Shown: positions 17,380-26,028 of the stretch, in pieces
Position numbering within the stretch: the first letter of the stretch is position 1
How the letters are laid out: each line of letters begins with the position of its first letter
Assembly: GCF_000015285.1 (NCBI RefSeq)
Contig: NC_008709.1
Location: 3,224,001-3,288,000, forward strand
DNA length: 64,000 bases
DNA from: Psychromonas ingrahamii 37
GTDB lineage: Bacteria; Pseudomonadota; Gammaproteobacteria; Enterobacterales; Psychromonadaceae
Reading direction: 5' to 3'
The notes under the pieces: generated by a model
What the model saw: the letters and a program-made list of their open reading frames with translations, nothing else
Databases searched by the model: none
Told to the model about the DNA's origin: nothing
Program-made: the position numbers and the translations under genes

Positions 17380-17396
17380 TGTAAAATAAACCGACA
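17380..17396. promoter_or_regulatory. Candidate enhancer site 2 (TGTAAAATAAACCGACA)
   Basis: Second copy of the motif at 17187-17203 (15 of 17 identical), in the same orientation, 193 bp further upstream. Confidence 0.4.
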
Positions 17397-17420
17397 CGTT
17401 CATTTTTATATATAACAAGA

Positions 17421-17467
17421 TGCTTTTATTTTAGCGGCAGGGATTGGACATAATCGAATAAGTGCAA
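17421..17467. repeat. Right flanking direct repeat of the PEP-CTERM operon
   Basis: TGCTTTTATTTTAGCGGC through GGACATAATCGAATAAGTGC, matching 14688-14733 in the same orientation. Together they bracket the operon and may mark an acquired cassette. Confidence 0.65.
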
Positions 17468-17562
17468 TGGGTTCAATTGAATAGCTCATAGCACAAGGCA
17501 GTCGTCGGGGGGAAAGCGCGTAGGAGTGTCAACTTGTTGATGATTATCTCATTATTGTCTAA

Positions 17563-17595
17563 GGCATAAAAAAGCCCGGTCTACTGACCGGGCTT
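17563..17595 (-). terminator. Rho-independent terminator after phoD
   Basis: On the minus strand AAGCCCGGTC-AGTA-GACCGGGCTT is followed by TTTTTTAT. A GC-rich 10-bp stem plus U run about 90 nt past the phoD stop codon is a textbook terminator. Confidence 0.85.
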
Positions 17596-17681
17596 GTAAC
17601 AAGATTTTATTTTATTTATAAAAATTATATACGAACTGAATTAACTGTTATGCAGATAATTCAGTGGTAATTTCACCCTAA

Positions 17682-19275
17682 TTATTTATTTTCCTCTGCG
17701 GACAATACTTTACTAAATACCACATCACCTTCCATATCTTTTAGCTGAACGGTCATTTTGTTAGTCTGTTTATCGATAAATGCTTCACCGAAAAACTGTA
17801 AGCCTGCATAGGGAGACAAGTTCGCCTGCCCTGCCGATGGCGCTTTGCTGAAAACAACCTCCGGTCCAAAGGTACCATCCGTGCTGTTCGGACCAAATGA
17901 ACCCGCATTTAACGGACCGGCAATGAATTCCCAAAAGGGTGTAAAGTCATCACTGGCAGCATTTTCCGGATCGTAATAATGAGCTGCGGCGTAATGCACG
18001 TCGGCCGTTAACCAGACGATATTGTCAACCTGCTTATGCTTGATAAAACTGAGCAGGCGGGCAATTTCCAATTCACGTCCGGCGGCAGGACCATCATTAC
18101 CATTAGCGACGGCTTCCCAACGCTGTGGCGGGTTGTGTGCGTAATCATCACTGATATTTAAACCCAGCGGCATATCAGAGGAAATAACTTTCCAGACAGC
18201 ATCTGAATTTTTTAATGCCTGCTGCAACCAGGCTAATTGCTTTTCGCCTAAAAAGGCAGTTTCCAAACCTTCTGCAGTCTGCAGGTTATTCGTATTGGGT
18301 CCGCGATAGCTGCGCATATCCAGCACAAACACATCTAATAAATCACCAAATGACAGTTTGCGATAAATACGTTCCGGCTCCGATGCATCATGAGGACGTA
18401 ATGGCGCATATTCATGAAATGCCTGGGTTGAACGAGCGACCAGCAGCGGAATATCTTTTACCGTATAACGATCATCAGCACTCAGGTCTTTTGAATCTGA
18501 CCAGTTATTAGCAACTTCATGATCATCCCATTGCCAGATTTGCGGCACTTCAGAATTAAAACGGCGCAGATTATCATCAAGCAGATTGTACTTGTAACGA
18601 CCACGGAATTCGTTCAATGTTTCAGCGACTTTGCTGACTTCCGGGGTTACGATGTTGGTCCATACTTGACCATTTTCAGCAACCACACTTTCCTTGATCG
18701 GGCCATCTGCATAAATGCTGTCACCACTTTGAATATAAAATTGTGGCTCAACCTGACGCATTGTTTCAAATATTTTCATGCCGCCAAAATCTTCGTTAAT
18801 TCCCCATCCCTGACCGGCAGTATCACCACCCCAAACAAAATGAATATCATCCTGCTTGCCAACCGTATAAAATGCCCGGTAACCGCTTCACTTTTGTTGT
18901 TATCGTTAGTCAAGTCTTCAAACCAGACGCTTCACTTTTGTTGTTATCGTTAGTCAAGTCTTCAAACCAGACTCTGACATAAATGTCCTTACCCTCCGGT
19001 AAATTTATTAAATCCTGTTTTGCAGTATAATCGGATTCCGGTGTGGCATAAGGACCTCTGATTTTAATCGCATTACTGAAATCACTCTCCAGAGAGTATT
19101 CAACCATCATTCGAGAAGGTTGATCAGCACGGCTCCATATGACCGCGCGACCATCGGTCACATCACCAATCTGAATGCCCTGTTCCATAACGGGTGCGGC
19201 ATTGGCAACATTAAGCGCCAGAGAAATGGCAGACACGGGCAGTAAATATCTTAAGTATTTTTTTCCAGTAAACAT
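17682..19275 (-). pseudogene. phoD: PhoD-type alkaline phosphatase, disrupted
   Basis: Would encode an exported phosphatase/phosphodiesterase of about 515 residues. The 5' part (18910-19275) gives a signal peptide (MFTGKKYLRYLLPVSAISLALNVANA) and the PhoD N-terminal domain. The 3' part continues with FVWGGDTAGQGWG, then QSGDSIYADGP, WDDHEVANNW and WLTADVHYAAAH metallophosphatase motifs. The halves are out of frame. A 44-bp perfect tandem duplication (18885-18972) introduces a stop after SEASGLKT. Removing one copy still leaves a frame mismatch, best explained by one missing T in the TTTT run near 18867. So there appear to be two lesions, or one plus a sequencing error. Confidence 0.85.
18885..18972. 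repeat. 44-bp perfect tandem duplication inside phoD
   Basis: Two identical 44-bp units, 18885-18928 and 18929-18972, each beginning GCTTCACTTTTGTTGTTATC. 44 is not a multiple of three, so the duplication shifts the phoD frame. Confidence 0.95.
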
Positions 19276-19457
19276 AGTTGACTCCTGAGTGCTTGAATAA
19301 GTCCATTAGTTAACCCCTTATTTATGACATGTTAATGAAGTTTAAGTGAAGTATTTATAATAACCGGAAGGGTATTAGGAAAGCAGGATCGGGCAAAATC
19401 CTGTTAAAGGCACAAAATAACAGACAATTATTTTAGTCATAAAAAGTTTGCGGATCA

Positions 19458-19512
19458 TCAAATAACGCTCAAATAACGCTCAAATAACACTCAAATAACA
19501 CTCAACTAACAG
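19458..19512. repeat. 11-bp tandem repeat (TCAAATAACRC x5)
   Basis: Five contiguous 11-bp units: TCAAATAACGC twice, TCAAATAACAC twice, and a diverged TCAACTAACAG. It lies in the spacer between the phoD start and the Gre-like gene. Confidence 0.9.
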
Positions 19513-19605
19513 CGGTTAACTGGCGTTACAAGAAAAACAGGAGTCGTGTTAACAAATTAATTTCACGCTGCTCCCCTGTTCCGTTTCGGTCTGTTTTTTA
19601 TGCTG

Positions 19606-20088
19606 TCAATAAATCTCAGCTATCTCATACTCGATCACTTTATTGCCGATAAATAGACTGATTTCATCACCGACGCTCCGGTCCTTGATTGCCGCTCCAA
19701 GTGGAGAGCCGGGGGTGACCACAACAATGTCTTTTTCTGCAAACTGCACTTTTAAACCACCCGCTGATGGGCCATAAAAAACATATTTTTCGTTATCATC
19801 CAGATCATGCAGCAATACCAACGCCCCTAAACAGACCGATAATTTCAAGGATGCGGCGCTAATATTCAACTGTTGAAAAGCGATCAGATCCTGTGCACAC
19901 TCGGCCACTCGCTGCGCTTGACCTTGGGCTAAATATGATGCCTCTAATGCTAACGTATCGTATTTATTTTCTGCGACATTCTCATTATTAGTGGCCGTAT
20001 TATAAGCACGTTCTGCCGCCTTAACAGCCCCTTGATAGGTGGCTTCTAATGCAAGAATCAGTTGGTTATGTACCTGTTTTTTATTCAT
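19606..20088 (-). CDS. GreA/GreB-family elongation-factor-like protein
   Basis: 160 residues. The C-terminal half matches the GreA/GreB FKBP-like domain (VVTPGSPLGAAIKDRSVGDEISL, about 124-146). The N-terminal half is helical (LEATYQGAVKAAERAYNTATNNENVAENKYDTL...) and fits the coiled coil that enters the RNA polymerase secondary channel. Typical GreA has acidic residues at the coil tip (D41/E44); here ENVAENKYDT provides acidic candidates. It is shorter and diverged, so a polymerase-binding Gre-like factor rather than GreA itself. No obvious ribosome site. Confidence 0.7.
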   Translation of the reverse strand: MNKKQVHNQLILALEATYQGAVKAAERAYNTATNNENVAENKYDTLALEASYLAQGQAQRVAECAQDLIAFQQLNISAASLKLSVCLGALVLLHDLDDNEKYVFYGPSAGGLKVQFAEKDIVVVTPGSPLGAAIKDRSVGDEISLFIGNKVIEYEIAEIY

Positions 20089-20285
20089 ATTTAATATCGT
20101 TTATCTGCCGTGAATGTCTTAAGGGTAGGAGCTTAAAGAGCAATCTCGTTAAAGTAAAGTCAGCAGAAAATAATGCCTTATTTTAGTAAAATCAGGCGAT
20201 AAGTCATCGATGTTTTTTTCAATGCAATATCACTGTCATATAGAGTGGGTAAATTGATAACAAATTAATCGAATGAAGTGCTTAT

Positions 20286-21995
20286 ATGTTATCTGTAGAT
20301 AAATTGGTTGATGAAAATTACCCAAGGTTAAAACCTAAATCCTGGCTAAGTAATACTATTAAGGCCCTTTTAAGACGTCTATTACATGAACGCGCATTTT
20401 TGCAGTTTTCTGAAGATTACCCCCACCTTAAAGGTTTTGATTTTGTCGAGCAAAGCTTAGAGAGTTTTAAATTTACTTACTCATTACAGTCTAACGAGAT
20501 CGAGCGGATCCCTAAAACGGGCCGTGTTGTTATTATCGCTAACCACCCTATCGGTTCACTTGATGGATTGGCTTTATTAAATATGGTGGGTAAAATCAGA
20601 CCTGACGTTAAAGTGATGGCGAACCAGCTGCTTTATAACGTAAAACCCATACAATCCCTGTTACTGCCCGTCAATAACATGTCAGGAAACACCGATAGAC
20701 ATCAGCTAAAAGCGTTAACTCAATACCTTAAAGCCGAAGGCGCTATTATTGTTTTTCCTTCTGGAGAGGTGTCCAGAATGAAAGTAAATGGCATACAAGA
20801 TCCGCAATGGCATAGCGGTTTTTTAAAGTTAGCGCTCAATACCAAATCTCCCATTATTCCGATTCATATTGACGGAAAAAATTCAGCGCTATTTTATGGT
20901 GCATCGATGATCTATAAACCTTTATCAACTTTACTGCTGGTTAGTGAAATGTTTAAACAAAAGTGCAGCTCAATCAAAATTCGAATAGGAGAAGCCATAC
21001 CCTATTCAAATTACTCTGATATGAAGCTGTCACTGCCCTGCAAAGTTAAATTATTTAACCGGCATTTGTACAGTTTGCCTAAAAACAAAACAGGTATTTT
21101 TAAAACAGAAACCGCCATTGCTCATCCCGTCGATCGGCAAATATTAGCCAAGGCGTTAAAGTCCTGTGAATTGTTAGGCACAACACCTGATAACAAAAAA
21201 ATTATGTTGTTTGAAGGCCCATTAGATTCGCCCATTATGCGTGAGATTGGGAGACTTCGAGAATATACTTTTAGAGCGGTAGGCGAAGGTTCGGGTTATA
21301 AACGCGATATTGATCCCTACGATAGCCATTACCAACACCTGATCCTATGGGATAGTGAAGATTTGGAAATAGCAGGTGCATATCGCCTTGCCGATACTAA
21401 ACATATTATTGATAAGCATGGATTATCAGGGCTTTATTGCAGCAGCTTGTTTATTTTTAATGACAGTATGAATGAGTATCTTGAGCACGGTTTAGAGTTA
21501 GGGCGTGCCTTTGTGCAACCTAAATACTGGGGAAAACGCTCTTTGGACTATTTATGGCATGGGATTGGCGCCTATCTGACGCGCTATCCACATTGCCGTT
21601 ACTTGTTTGGCCCGGTCTCAATCAGCAATGAGATGCCTCAATTGGCTAAAGATCTGATGATCTATTTTTATCAAATGCATTTTCATAAAAAAACCTTAGC
21701 GACATCTCATCATCCATATCAATTTTCAGATTTAGCGCCATTAGTCAGTGCATTTAAGGGAGAGTGTTACGAAGGTGATTTTCGAACCCTTAAAGATCTG
21801 CTCAGCAATATAGGCTGCTCAGTGCCCACTTTGTACAAACAATACTCTGAATTAACCGATCCCGGGGGTGTACACTTTTTAGACTTTGGCGTAGATCCAG
21901 ACTTTCATTCTTGCGTTGATGGTCTGGTATTAATAGACAGCAGAATGATCAAAGCGCATAAACGTAAACGTTATATGCCTGACTTATCTCAATAA
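20286..21995 (+). CDS. OlsF-like bifunctional acyltransferase (lysophospholipid acyltransferase + GNAT-like)
   Basis: 569 residues. The N-terminal half is a PlsC-type acyltransferase with IIANHPIGSLDG (about 83-94) and FPSGEVSRM (about 158-166). The C-terminal half (about 300-560) is a hemolysin/OlsB-like acyl transferase domain: IGRLREYTFRAVGEGSG, DPYDSHYQHLILWD, IAGAYRLA and ELGRAFVQPKYW. This order matches OlsF, which makes ornithine lipids by N- and O-acylation in one protein, a membrane lipid strategy useful when phosphate is scarce. Assignment rests on architecture. Confidence 0.75.
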   Translation: MLSVDKLVDENYPRLKPKSWLSNTIKALLRRLLHERAFLQFSEDYPHLKGFDFVEQSLESFKFTYSLQSNEIERIPKTGRVVIIANHPIGSLDGLALLNMVGKIRPDVKVMANQLLYNVKPIQSLLLPVNNMSGNTDRHQLKALTQYLKAEGAIIVFPSGEVSRMKVNGIQDPQWHSGFLKLALNTKSPIIPIHIDGKNSALFYGASMIYKPLSTLLLVSEMFKQKCSSIKIRIGEAIPYSNYSDMKLSLPCKVKLFNRHLYSLPKNKTGIFKTETAIAHPVDRQILAKALKSCELLGTTPDNKKIMLFEGPLDSPIMREIGRLREYTFRAVGEGSGYKRDIDPYDSHYQHLILWDSEDLEIAGAYRLADTKHIIDKHGLSGLYCSSLFIFNDSMNEYLEHGLELGRAFVQPKYWGKRSLDYLWHGIGAYLTRYPHCRYLFGPVSISNEMPQLAKDLMIYFYQMHFHKKTLATSHHPYQFSDLAPLVSAFKGECYEGDFRTLKDLLSNIGCSVPTLYKQYSELTDPGGVHFLDFGVDPDFHSCVDGLVLIDSRMIKAHKRKRYMPDLSQ

Positions 21996-22192
21996 ACAGC
22001 AATATCGGTTTTCTTTGATATAGGCAACAATTATTCTGCCCCTTTAGTGCAAAATAATATCAGGCCGCCCTCGCGGTAAGGATCTGCAAAACAGATAGCC
22101 AAGTACTCTGCATAAATTTCCTGGCGCTCTTGAGCTGTTTACTCAATCAAGGCGCTCTTTAAAATCAGAAAACTGTCGAGTGAGTACTTAGC

Positions 22193-22224
22193 TTATTAGT
22201 TTATTAGTTTATTAGTTTATTGGC
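22193..22224. repeat. 8-bp tandem repeat TTATTAGT x4
   Basis: Three exact TTATTAGT units followed by TTATTGGC, in the promoter region of the ridA-like gene. Confidence 0.85.
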
Positions 22225-22283
22225 TTATGCTCCAAGTTGTTTATAATGCCTGCCACTATAGACACCCACAATCAAGGATTAGC

Positions 22284-22634
22284 ATGATAGAGCGTAAAGA
22301 AACAAAACAGCGTATGAGCAGAATAGTAAAAAACAACGGCACAATTTACCTGTGCGGCCAAGTCGGTGCAGATGCAACTAAAGACATTACCGAGCAAACC
22401 CAAACAATGTTAGACAAAGTAGATGCACTACTTTTGGATGCAGGCAGTGACCGTGAACATATGCTAACAGCCACCATTTATGTTAAGGATATGGCTGAAC
22501 ATTTCGCCCCTATGAATGCTGTCTGGGATGCATGGCTTCCAGAGGGATGTGCACCGGCAAGAGCCTGCGTACAAGCTAGCATGGCCCGTGAAGCACTACT
22601 AGTTGAAATTTCGGTGATAGCCGCAGAAAAATAA
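22284..22634 (+). CDS. RidA-family protein (YjgF/YER057c/UK114)
   Basis: 116 residues, small trimeric RidA-family fold; members hydrolyse reactive enamine/imine intermediates. Seen: [28 protein letters not shown] and [13 protein letters not shown] (the conserved Arg in PARACV is the catalytic-site Arg), ending [10 protein letters not shown] start at the ATG at 22284 because AAGGATTAGC lies just before it; an upstream in-frame ATG at 22227 lacks support. The subgroup is not RidA proper (it lacks the usual archetypal N-terminus). Confidence 0.85.
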   Translation: MIERKETKQRMSRIVKNNGTIYLCGQVGADATKDITEQTQTMLDKVDALLLDAGSDREHMLTATIYVKDMAEHFAPMNAVWDAWLPEGCAPARACVQASMAREALLVEISVIAAEK

Positions 22635-22635
22635 T

Positions 22636-22790
22636 TTAGACATTTAGACATTTAGGCTGAAAGCTGAAGGCAGGGAAGCAGGAAGGCTAGAGAGCTAGAT
22701 GGCTAGAAGGCTAGAAGACCGACGCTCAAAGCTCGAGACTCGAAGCCCAACACTCGATGCTCGAAGCCCGACGCTCGACACTGGAATACA
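22636..22790. repeat. AAGGCTAGAAGG / CTCGAAGCCCGACG repeat block
   Basis: Dense block of imperfect repeats: (ACATTTAG)x2, GGCTAGAAGGCTAGAAG, then several CTCGAAGCCC(G/A)ACG(C) units. One of the best examples of the dispersed spacer family in this window. Confidence 0.85.
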
Positions 22791-22830
22791 AAACGACCAC
22801 TTGGCTCGATTATTTTAAGGAAAGAGATAT

Positions 22831-23727
22831 ATGAGTCAACGTGACTTGCTTATAGCGTTATCAGTGATGGCTATTTGGGGATTAAATTTTTCTGTTATTA
22901 AGCTTGGTGTTGGCGAAGCCGATCCGGTACTTGTTACTGCGCTGCGTTTTACATTTGCCACTATCCCTGCAATATTTTTTGTTAAACGTCCCAATGTAAA
23001 ATGGACTTATTTACTCAGTTACGGTTTGGTTTTTACGATTGGCGTTTGGGGCATGGCGACATGGTCAATGGATGCTGGTCTGTCTGCAGGTATGGCTTCT
23101 GTGCTATTGCAGTTGAATGTATTCATTGCTGTTATTCTCGGTTATCTGTTCCTTAACGAACCCCTGTCGCGAGCAAAAATGAGTGGCGGTGTACTGGCCA
23201 TTTGTGGCTTAGCACTCAGTTTATCGGTAACAGATGGGACCGTAAGCTTAGCGGGTGTGTTACTTATTTTACTCGCTGCATTATGTTGGAGTATTGCCAG
23301 TATCATCATCAAAAAGGCTGCGACAAAAGAGGTTTTTGCATTTACTGTTTGGGCAATGCTTTATGCGCTTTTGCCGCTGTATATACTTGCTTTTTATCAC
23401 AGTGGTGCAGAACAATTTCAACACACCCTACAAACTTGGAATAGTTCGCTGGCATTTTCTGTTTTGTTTCAAGCTTATCCAGTGACTTTATTGGGCTATT
23501 GGATTTGGAATAGAATTTTGTCTACACACCCGTTATCAACGGTCGCCCCCCTTACTCTATTAGTACCTATATTTGGCTTATTGGGCGCGTTTCTGTTCTA
23601 TCAAGAACAAGTTGAGAGCACTAAAATCATCGCCTGTTTACTGATTATTTCAGGCTTAATGGTCGGCTTAATCCGCCCTGAAGTATGGTCAACCCTTCGC
23701 CTTCAAGTTAATGTCTTACGCAGATAA
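22831..23727 (+). CDS. EamA-family (DMT superfamily) transporter
   Basis: 298-residue inner-membrane protein with about ten hydrophobic helices in two EamA repeats; the first opens with LIALSVMAIWGLNFSVIKLG and the second with LLILLAALCWSIASIIIKKA. Similar to E. coli EamA, an exporter of cysteine pathway metabolites, but substrate cannot be told from sequence. AAGGA precedes the ATG. Confidence 0.85.
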   Translation: MSQRDLLIALSVMAIWGLNFSVIKLGVGEADPVLVTALRFTFATIPAIFFVKRPNVKWTYLLSYGLVFTIGVWGMATWSMDAGLSAGMASVLLQLNVFIAVILGYLFLNEPLSRAKMSGGVLAICGLALSLSVTDGTVSLAGVLLILLAALCWSIASIIIKKAATKEVFAFTVWAMLYALLPLYILAFYHSGAEQFQHTLQTWNSSLAFSVLFQAYPVTLLGYWIWNRILSTHPLSTVAPLTLLVPIFGLLGAFLFYQEQVESTKIIACLLIISGLMVGLIRPEVWSTLRLQVNVLRR

Positions 23728-23769
23728 AAAACTATCACAACAAAGAGCAAGTCTTGCGTTTTGCCTTTT

Positions 23770-24046
23770 ATACCCCTTCCCCTCATTAGGTGATCTATTT
23801 AGGCGTCGGAAAAATGCATAAAAGCAAGACACTGATGACTGTAACTAGATAAGTGATTCTAATGACACAAAATAGTAGAAAACTATTTTGAACAGCTTCA
23901 GCTGGCCACAATTCAGCGGGCCACAAAGTGTTGAATAACAGGACGTTAGAATCAAAAAATAGCAAAGACTAAAACGTCGTTTTATGCCTCGCTAGCATTT
24001 ATTTTAACCCGCATAAATAAACAGAAAATCAGTAGATTTACTATTA
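23770..24046 (+). repeat. MITE-like element, enlarged degenerate copy
   Basis: The left end (ATACCCC...CTCATTAGGTGATCTATTTAGGCG, AAAAATGCATAAAAGCAAG) and right end (GCTAGCAT, TTTTAACC(C)GCATAAATAAACAGAAAATC, GATTTACTATTA) match the element at 61137-61297. The centre carries about 115 bp of extra sequence including CAGCTGGCCACAATTCAGCGGGCCAC. A decayed copy with an insertion. Confidence 0.6.
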
Positions 24047-24178
24047 TATACTGGCTCTCAAAATTCCCTATCAGCCTAAGCCGTATCAAATTACGCGTAA
24101 AAAATTAACATAAGTTAATGCTTCTTGGTTTCATAGTTGCTACATTCCTTTGCTATATTGAACGCTTAGGACAGATAA

Positions 24179-24631
24179 ATGATCTCTTGGTTACTACTTC
24201 CTTTTAATAAACTTTCGACCACGCAGCTTTATGGACTGATCAAGTTAAGAGTGGATGTTTTTGTCGTTGAACAGAACTGCCCATACCCTGAACTGGACGG
24301 CAAAGATAACCTTGATGAGGTGCGTCATCTGCTTGGAATCAGTAAAGGTGAAATTGTTGCCTGTGCCCGATTGCTTCCTGCTGGAGTAACTTATGAGAAT
24401 GTCAGCATAGGCCGTATTGCGACTAAAGAAACCGCGCGCGGCAATGGCCTCGGTCATCAATTGCTTGACAAAGCATTAAAGCAGAGTGAAAACCTCTGGC
24501 CGGGACAAACCATTGATATCGGAGCACAGCAACACCTGCAGCTTTTTTATCAAGGTCATGGCTTTAAACCTATCTCTGCAATGTATTTAGAAGACGGCAT
24601 CCCGCATATTGATATGCGTTTAACTAAATAG
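24179..24631 (+). CDS. elaA: GNAT acetyltransferase ElaA
   Basis: 150-residue GNAT-fold acetyltransferase of the ElaA family. Diagnostic LYGLIKLRVDVFVVEQNCPYPELDGKD (about 18-44), ACARLLPAG, and the acetyl-CoA loop SIGRIATKETARGNGLGHQLL (about 76-96) are present. Length and motifs match E. coli ElaA; substrate unknown. An AGGACAGATAA ribosome site precedes the ATG. Confidence 0.9.
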   Translation: MISWLLLPFNKLSTTQLYGLIKLRVDVFVVEQNCPYPELDGKDNLDEVRHLLGISKGEIVACARLLPAGVTYENVSIGRIATKETARGNGLGHQLLDKALKQSENLWPGQTIDIGAQQHLQLFYQGHGFKPISAMYLEDGIPHIDMRLTK

Positions 24632-24639
24632 GGAAGGGA

Positions 24640-24735
24640 AAAGCCCAAAGGCTAGATGCTAAAGGGCTGGAAGGCAAAGGGCGCCTTAAAGCCTGAAAGC
24701 TCTAAGACCCACAGCTCGCTACTCGAAGCCCTCAG
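24640..24735. repeat. AAGGCTAGATGCTAAAGGGCTGGAAGG repeat spacer
   Basis: Spacer of the dispersed family between convergent elaA and the MFS gene, with AAGGCT, GGAAGGCAAAGG and CTCGAAGCCC units. Confidence 0.65.
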
Positions 24736-24737
24736 GT

Positions 24738-25907
24738 CTAAACCTCTCTCTTTTTTGCATAAACTAAAAGCACTATTCCTGTAAAAACTATTAATGCGGT
24801 TAAATACAAAGTCGTGTCATAATTTCCAAAATATTCAATCAGGGTGACGCTATAAAGAGGGCCAGTTACCTGCCCTACACCATAAGTTGCCGTCATCGCG
24901 CCCATTAGCACAACCGGATTTTTGCCCGCTAGCTGACCGCCAAGATTCATAAATAGAGCAACAAGCCCTATAAAAGTCCCCCCGTATAAAACACCACTGA
25001 GCAAGTTTAAATACATATTATTACTCAATGCCGGAATAAGAATACCGACCAGCTGAATAGACATCGCAACAATGATAATATTTATACTGCCATAATTATG
25101 CGCTAACCTCATCCATATTATAGAAGAGGGAATGCCTGCAATGCCGACTAAGAGCCATCCCAAACTGCCATAACCATCAAGCCCTTCAAGGGAGTTTATA
25201 ATATCAGGCAAAAATGTTCCCTGAATAACAAAACCGACACCCTCGGTAAAATAAGCAAAAAGAAGCAGTACGACATAAGGAGAAAAAATTGACATCGAAA
25301 GTTTATGTTTTACAGCCTCTTGCTTAAGTTCTTTGTCAAAAGAGAGAATATACATAGAGTAAAAAGAGATAATAAAAGCGAATAGGCTAAGCACCAGCCA
25401 GGCATCACTCCAGGTTCCGTTCTGCAGCACATAACGGCTTATTAAATCATTTACAACTATTGCAACGCCGATACCGCTGAAATGAATCCCCATTGCTTTG
25501 GTTTTATCTTCAAAATTTAGCTTTACCATTACAATGGCTGTGCCGACTATAATAAGCATGGCCGAACCAAATCCTGCAATCACTCTTGATATTAGCCACA
25601 AGGTTTCATTTACCGTTGTCGCTAAAACGAAAGTAGTCAACACACTCAGCACCATGCCAATTCTAAAGTATTTTACTTTTGTATTAATATCCTTTATAAA
25701 AACAGAAAAAACAGCGCCCGCGAGATAACCTGCAAAGTTTAAGGAGGCCAAGATACCCGCATAGGTAAGGGTTAAAAAATCATCCAACATAAAAGGTAAC
25801 AGAGATGTAAATGCAAATCTGGCAACACCTAGCCCAACAACAATGGTTAATATTCCAGCAAAAAGAATGGCGATATTATTATTTCTATCTAGAAGCGTTT
25901 TTCTCAA
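24738..25907 (-). CDS. YbfB/YjiJ-family MFS transporter
   Basis: 389-residue major facilitator with about 12 hydrophobic helices. The N-terminal GLGVARFAFTSLLPFML is characteristic of the YbfB/YjiJ branch, and SLNFAGYLAGAVFSVFIKDI, VIAGFGSAM and MGIHFSGIGVAIV follow. Substrate unknown. Translation seems to begin at TTG (25905-25907) with AAGG upstream. Unlinked to its neighbours. Confidence 0.85.
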   Translation of the reverse strand: MRKTLLDRNNNIAILFAGILTIVVGLGVARFAFTSLLPFMLDDFLTLTYAGILASLNFAGYLAGAVFSVFIKDINTKVKYFRIGMVLSVLTTFVLATTVNETLWLISRVIAGFGSAMLIIVGTAIVMVKLNFEDKTKAMGIHFSGIGVAIVVNDLISRYVLQNGTWSDAWLVLSLFAFIISFYSMYILSFDKELKQEAVKHKLSMSIFSPYVVLLLFAYFTEGVGFVIQGTFLPDIINSLEGLDGYGSLGWLLVGIAGIPSSIIWMRLAHNYGSINIIIVAMSIQLVGILIPALSNNMYLNLLSGVLYGGTFIGLVALFMNLGGQLAGKNPVVLMGAMTATYGVGQVTGPLYSVTLIEYFGNYDTTLYLTALIVFTGIVLLVYAKKREV

Positions 25908-25944
25908 TTATTTATCAACCTTATCATCTCTAAAAAATTCTTAT

Positions 25945-26025
25945 TTCCGCTCGACACTCAAAGCCCGAAAGTAAAAGGCTGGAAGCTAGAAAGCTCGAAG
26001 CCGTCAGCCGATAGCCGAAACTTGC
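25945..26025. repeat. CTCGAAGC/CAGCCGATAGCCG repeat spacer
   Basis: Dispersed-family spacer (CGCTCGACACTCAAAGCCCG, AAGGCTGGAAGCTAGAAAGC, CAGCCGATAGCCG) downstream of the ammonium transporter fusion. Confidence 0.6.
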
Positions 26026-26028
26026 CTT

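Noticed and set aside
22636-22790. CRISPR array in the repeat spacers
   Set aside because: Units are short, degenerate and contiguous, with no constant-length spacers and no cas genes.
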